Below, piece after piece: positions 60,182 to 64,000 of a stretch of 64,000 bases of DNA. This DNA comes from Tanytarsus gracilentus. Lineage: Eukaryota > Arthropoda > Insecta > Diptera > Chironomidae. Positions within the stretch are counted from its first letter, which is position 1. Each line of letters starts with the position of its first letter. The stretch spans positions 7,688,001-7,752,000 of the forward strand of contig JAXRKN010000043.1 of NCBI GenBank assembly GCA_038502055.1, given 5' to 3'. Position numbers and translations under genes: made by a program. Below the pieces are notes generated by a model. The model was not told the DNA's origin, made no database searches, and saw only the letters and a list, made by a program, of their open reading frames with translations.

Positions 60182-61438
60182 GTGAAATTCGAAATTTTTA
60201 TCAGCCTGCAATTTTATTTCCACGATCCACGCTGAATCGCAAACTTTTTTTTAATGGTCGAAAAAGAATTTATTGGTTTGTTTTTCTTGATATACTCGGT
60301 TTTATAAAAAGAAAAGATTTTATGATGAATCAGTTTGGTTAGTGACAACGCACACAGGCTTATTATAGCGAAGTTTATTTTTAACATGAAAATTTTAAAG
60401 TAAGTTTATTTTTAAAGAGAGAAAAATGTGAACATGTGTGCAAAATCACTTGTTTATCGTACATTGAATGAGAATAAAAAATACCGGTGCATGCTTATGA
60501 TCGCGTAAGGTGGTAATTTCAATCCATTTAGCGGAGATTATAATGACCATCCTCAGTCAATTGATAAGAGCTGGGGAAATAGAATCACTTGTCGGACACA
60601 TGATCACGTCTCACGGTTTTTTAAAGTATTGCAGAAGATAGCTTTATTGCATGGCAACTCTTTATAGAGCATCTTAATTAATATACGCGTGGAGTTGAAG
60701 TCCCTCATAGACATATGCCTTTGATTATAATAATTAGCGAAATGAAGTGAATTAATTCACTTATTTCATTCATTAGTGTGATCTTAATTGATCCACGCAT
60801 TCACGACATGATTTTGATGAAGAGAAAACTTGTAAACAATTATGGATTTTGAAGGTCCTAATTGAAACGCGTGATAGATGTTCTTCCAGAAGAAGAAAAA
60901 TAAATTTTTTAATAAATTTAATTTAATTCAAAGTGATTAAGAGTTAAATTTTATTACACAACGATGATGATGAGGTTAGCATATTGAGGAACCACGACGT
61001 CTATTTTTAACTTTGTTTACATCCTATAATCATTTTGGACAACAATCCGCGAATAAACTCGTACTTTTCCTATCTCTTGTACATTAAAAATATCTTTGTA
61101 AAAATAACAGCTATCAAGAGTTTAATTCACAACTTCTGATTTTCAATTAATGTGCAATGACCACAAATAAAGAGTCAGAGATTAAGGGCCTCTTTGATAA
61201 TTTCTTAATTAAATTTTGTGACCAATCAATTAAGAAATGAACCATAGTCAATTTTTCGCTCTTAATTACGAGAATACAATTTTATAGCTCCGCTATATAT
61301 TAATTTTGGATTTTTCCAAAACCAGTTTTCGGCCCCTAGTGCCAAGACATTACATTGTGCAATATCAAAACATATACTCAAATGATAGGCCTAGTCAAAC
61401 CCTACAAACTGGCGAAACGATTTGAAATCGTTATTCTA
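60182..61438. other. Intergenic or intronic AT-rich sequence
   Basis: No gene or repeat that I can support between the MITE and the tandem-repeat element. Confidence 0.5.
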
Positions 61439-62050
61439 CGAGGTTGCCATTTAGTCACTTCTTTCTCACTTTCTCACGATCTTAGTGAACGCCATATCTC
61501 AAGAACGGCTGGTCGGATTTGACTCGGGTTTGTGGCTAAAGATCGGGTTTTGGCTCTAGTTGTGCAAGAAGTATTTTGTTTTGAGGTACGACCCTCCAAG
61601 GACCGTCCGTGGGTGCAAAAATGTCCTTTTTCATACAAATTTTCTCTTATATGGCTTCATGGGTATCGTTGAACTCGTCATTGCATCAGGAATCGATTGA
61701 AATTGACGATTCTAGAGGAATGTCCATCATGGACGGCCAGGAGTGCCACTAATGTCCATTTTTCAGAACTATACCTTCATGGGTTGTTGACTCGTTTTGA
61801 TAGAAATCGATTGACATTAACGATTTTTGAAGAATGTCCATCATGGCCGGCCAGGAGTGCCACTAATGTCCATTTTTCAGAACTATGGCTTCATGTATGT
61901 CGTTGAACTCGTCATTGCATCAGGAATCGATTGACATTGACGATTTTTGAAGAATGTCCATCATGGCCGGCCTGGAGTGCCACTAATGTCCATTTTTCAG
62001 AACTATAGGGTACTAATCCAAGACAGCGGAGTTATTGGAAATGGCAACGC
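61439..62050. repeat. Second copy of the GTCCATTTTTCAGAACTATG tandem-repeat family
   Basis: About three and a half tandem units of ~115-130 bp. GTCCATTTTTCAGAACTAT recurs at 61753, 61868 and 61987, with a divergent first unit at 61620, alternating with GGAATCGATTGACATT and AATGTCCATCATGGCCGGCC. The leading part (ATTTTCTCTTATATGGCTTC near 61638) matches the same place in the 21.5-22.4 kb copy, so the two are one family. Flanking TTGCCATTT (61443) and AAATGGCAA (62039) are inverted and might be part of the ends. The short frames within (61697 and 61947) are fortuitous. Confidence 0.7.
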
Positions 62051-63539
62051 CGTTTGCAGACCCATCTTGTATTTTTTATTTAAATTTAATCTAGAAAATT
62101 TTAAAGTCGCAAAAAAAGTTTATCGGCAAGATCTACGTGCGTATTGGCGAGGCAAATATCATTCTTTTATTATTTTGCCAGATTTGCGACCTTCTGAAGG
62201 TTGTTAATAATTTTTAGGCTCTATAGAATGGCATAAAAAATATAAATTACTTAACAAGAGCTTTTTCATACCGTAAACACGATAAAAATGACAACAATAT
62301 CACTACATACATGATTATTGACACACTTGTCTAGTCCACAATGCCCACTTGAACGCATTTGACCTTTTTGAGTGCCAGACGAATGAAAAATTAGTTCACT
62401 AGATCTATCTGGTCAATTAGCGACAAACATGATGAGTAAGAATTTTAGGAGTGATTAATTTATTGTGAAATTCTCACTTTGCATTCTTTACGCTCATGAT
62501 AATCAGTCGATTATTATTGCGAACGAGTCGAGTGAGTGATTTCAATGTTTTAGAAAAAAAAATTTCGGCAAATTTCATAAAACGAGTGTACATTAAATTT
62601 TTTTGCTGCGAAAACAACAAAATTGTAAAAGTAAACAGATTTTTAAAGAAGAACCTGACTCGAAGAACAAACATCGTAAAATTTATTCTACGAGTGCCTT
62701 TCATCAAAAAATTAGAGCAATTTAAGAGAACTTAAATTGAGAGAAATTGTGATTTACGCATTATGCAGACGTGACTTAAACTAATGAGATAATAATGCCA
62801 TAAAATACAATGCAAATATTATTTTTTTAGTGGTAAATTGTGCATGCAACTTGAGATTTAATTTTACATTGACATGTTTTGCAGAAAAATATATATTTTT
62901 ATATTTTTGTTAAGACTTCAAAAATATTTACTTCAAAAAGTTTGCAAAATTCTTAATTGAACTTCCCCTGTAAAGCTAACCTATAGCATAACCTCTAATG
63001 CTGATTATAAATTAAATTATTTGTATTTTTCGCCTCTTTATTGAGTAATTTACCAATGTCATCACTCGCTCTTGATCAAATAATAAAAGAGGGAAAGAAA
63101 AAAGTGTAAACAGAAGTTTTTGTGCCGGCATGTAGTAATAAAAATAAAAAACGACAATACTTTTTTTTTTAAATAAAAGGAAGACGATATGGGTGTGTGA
63201 AATGGGAGAGAAAAAAGTGTTTCACATACAAACATTTTTGACTTCTTCTTGCGTAGCTTTTCGATCATGCCCTCAGCGCGTGTTAAAAATTAAATAATTT
63301 TTTCTCCTGATATCGCCGAGCGATTTCTGTGAATTAAATTTTTGCGCTGGTATTTTTGAAAAGACTGTAAAGTTCTCATTGGATGGCCGGACTAAAGGGA
63401 TCGTATGACATTGACTTGCGATGAAGAAGAAAGTATAAAGAAATCAGTGGCGCTATTACTAGATCATTAGCCTTACCTCCACCACCACCATATAATGAAT
63501 TGTTTCGAGAGCATAAACTTTTTCCTCGCTCATATATTT
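62051..63539. other. AT-rich sequence without genes
   Basis: Overlapping opposite-strand frames near 62474-62735 have no recognisable similarity. Nothing else supported. Confidence 0.5.
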
Positions 63540-64000
63540 TTCTCATACTCTCTCGGCTATTCTCCGTGCACTTCGTATATACGAAGCTCACAGCGCTTTG
63601 CTGAAGTTTTATTCAGTTTATAAAAACCTGATCAATTTAAAAGATGCTCTTCTAGCAACGAGACGCGAAAAAAAATTGTCGTTGAAAAGCAACGAAAAAA
63701 AAAGAGTGAAGAAAAATAAAAAAAAGAAGAAAATATTTTCATTTTAGCTTTAATATAAAATTTTATTATAAAAAAGCTTTTTTCAAGTCTCAAAAGAAGA
63801 GAAAAAAAAAGAAAAGTGCCAAATTTTTTATTAATGCTGCACTGAAACGCATCGCTTTAAAATATATATTCAAAAATCAAAAATTAAAGTGCCTTAATTA
63901 AAGAGAGAGCTGAAAATAAAATAAAATTCATATGAGAATATTTATCAGTGAAAAGTGTCGCATTTTATAATCAATATATTTGAAGAAGAAATTCCTTTGG
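63540..64000 (+). promoter_or_regulatory. Candidate promoter and 5' leader running off the right edge
   Basis: A CT-rich stretch (CTCTCTCGGCTATTCTC) leads to a TTCAGTTT initiator-like motif near 63611. After it come several hundred bases of A-rich sequence with AGTGAAAAGTG-type motifs like those of dipteran 5' UTRs. No coding start is visible before the edge. It may be an alternative promoter of the same unseen gene as at 51.9 kb. Confidence 0.3.

Noticed and set aside
61947..62207. 86-codon frame starting in the tandem repeat and running into unique sequence
   Set aside because: Start lies in a repeat unit, and no family similarity; fortuitous.
1..64000. Search by eye for tRNA, rRNA and snRNA genes and for bacterial-type operons
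   Set aside because: No cloverleaf with A/B boxes or rRNA-like block was recognised. A covariance-model scan could still find small RNAs that I missed.

Overview
The window is nuclear DNA of an insect, most likely a nematoceran fly (midge, gnat or mosquito relative). It is AT-rich, with GT-AG introns mostly of 50-100 bp, insect-type protein families (a PAN/ZP cuticle-type membrane protein, HMG-CoA synthase, Brr2, FAM193, RBMX2, CLCC1) and remnants of hAT and non-LTR elements. The assignment to Diptera is inference from gene content and composition. No bacterial genes, CRISPR arrays or convincing tRNA/rRNA genes were seen.

Layout. 0-10 kb: RBMX2 on the minus strand is head-to-head with a mitochondrial acetyl-CoA hydrolase / 4-hydroxybutyrate CoA-transferase gene (true body 6935-9488). 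A partial tandem duplication (unit about 397-2915) has left a second, almost identical first exon of that gene at 2644-2809. The second copy of RBMX2 is gone; its place is taken by a decayed LINE and an unknown repeat. 9.7-18 kb: CLCC1-like channel (minus) and FAM193 (plus) share a ~470 bp divergent promoter. 18.5-26.3 kb: a six-exon PAN + ZP-domain single-pass membrane protein (minus). Its 4.4 kb third intron carries a tandem-repeat array that keeps a 198-codon frame open.

26.3-38.6 kb is gene-poor. It contains two arms of a ~0.95 kb inverted repeat (27.3-28.2 and 32.9-33.9 kb), each with the same TATA box and short broken frame. It also has a 1.3 kb retroelement-like insertion with a 22-bp target-site duplication (34.6-35.9 kb). 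38.6-50.8 kb: intronless HMG-CoA synthase (minus), a nuclear-looking protein ending in the CaaX box CSIM (minus), and the U5 snRNP helicase Brr2 (plus, 6 exons, 2148 aa). The last two are divergent.

50.8-64 kb has no convincing coding exon. It holds one well-delimited hAT-type MITE (59436-60173, 8-bp target-site duplication, 10-bp perfect terminal inverted repeats), a second copy of the tandem-repeat family, and two stretches that look like non-coding first exons or promoters of a gene extending to the right.

The housekeeping genes are unrelated in function: RNA splicing (RBMX2 and Brr2), acyl-CoA/mevalonate metabolism (CoA-transferase and HMGS), ER membrane (CLCC1) and apical matrix (ZP protein). 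I found no evidence for a novel multi-gene system. The most interesting items are structural: the duplicated first exon, the inverted duplication and the repeat families.
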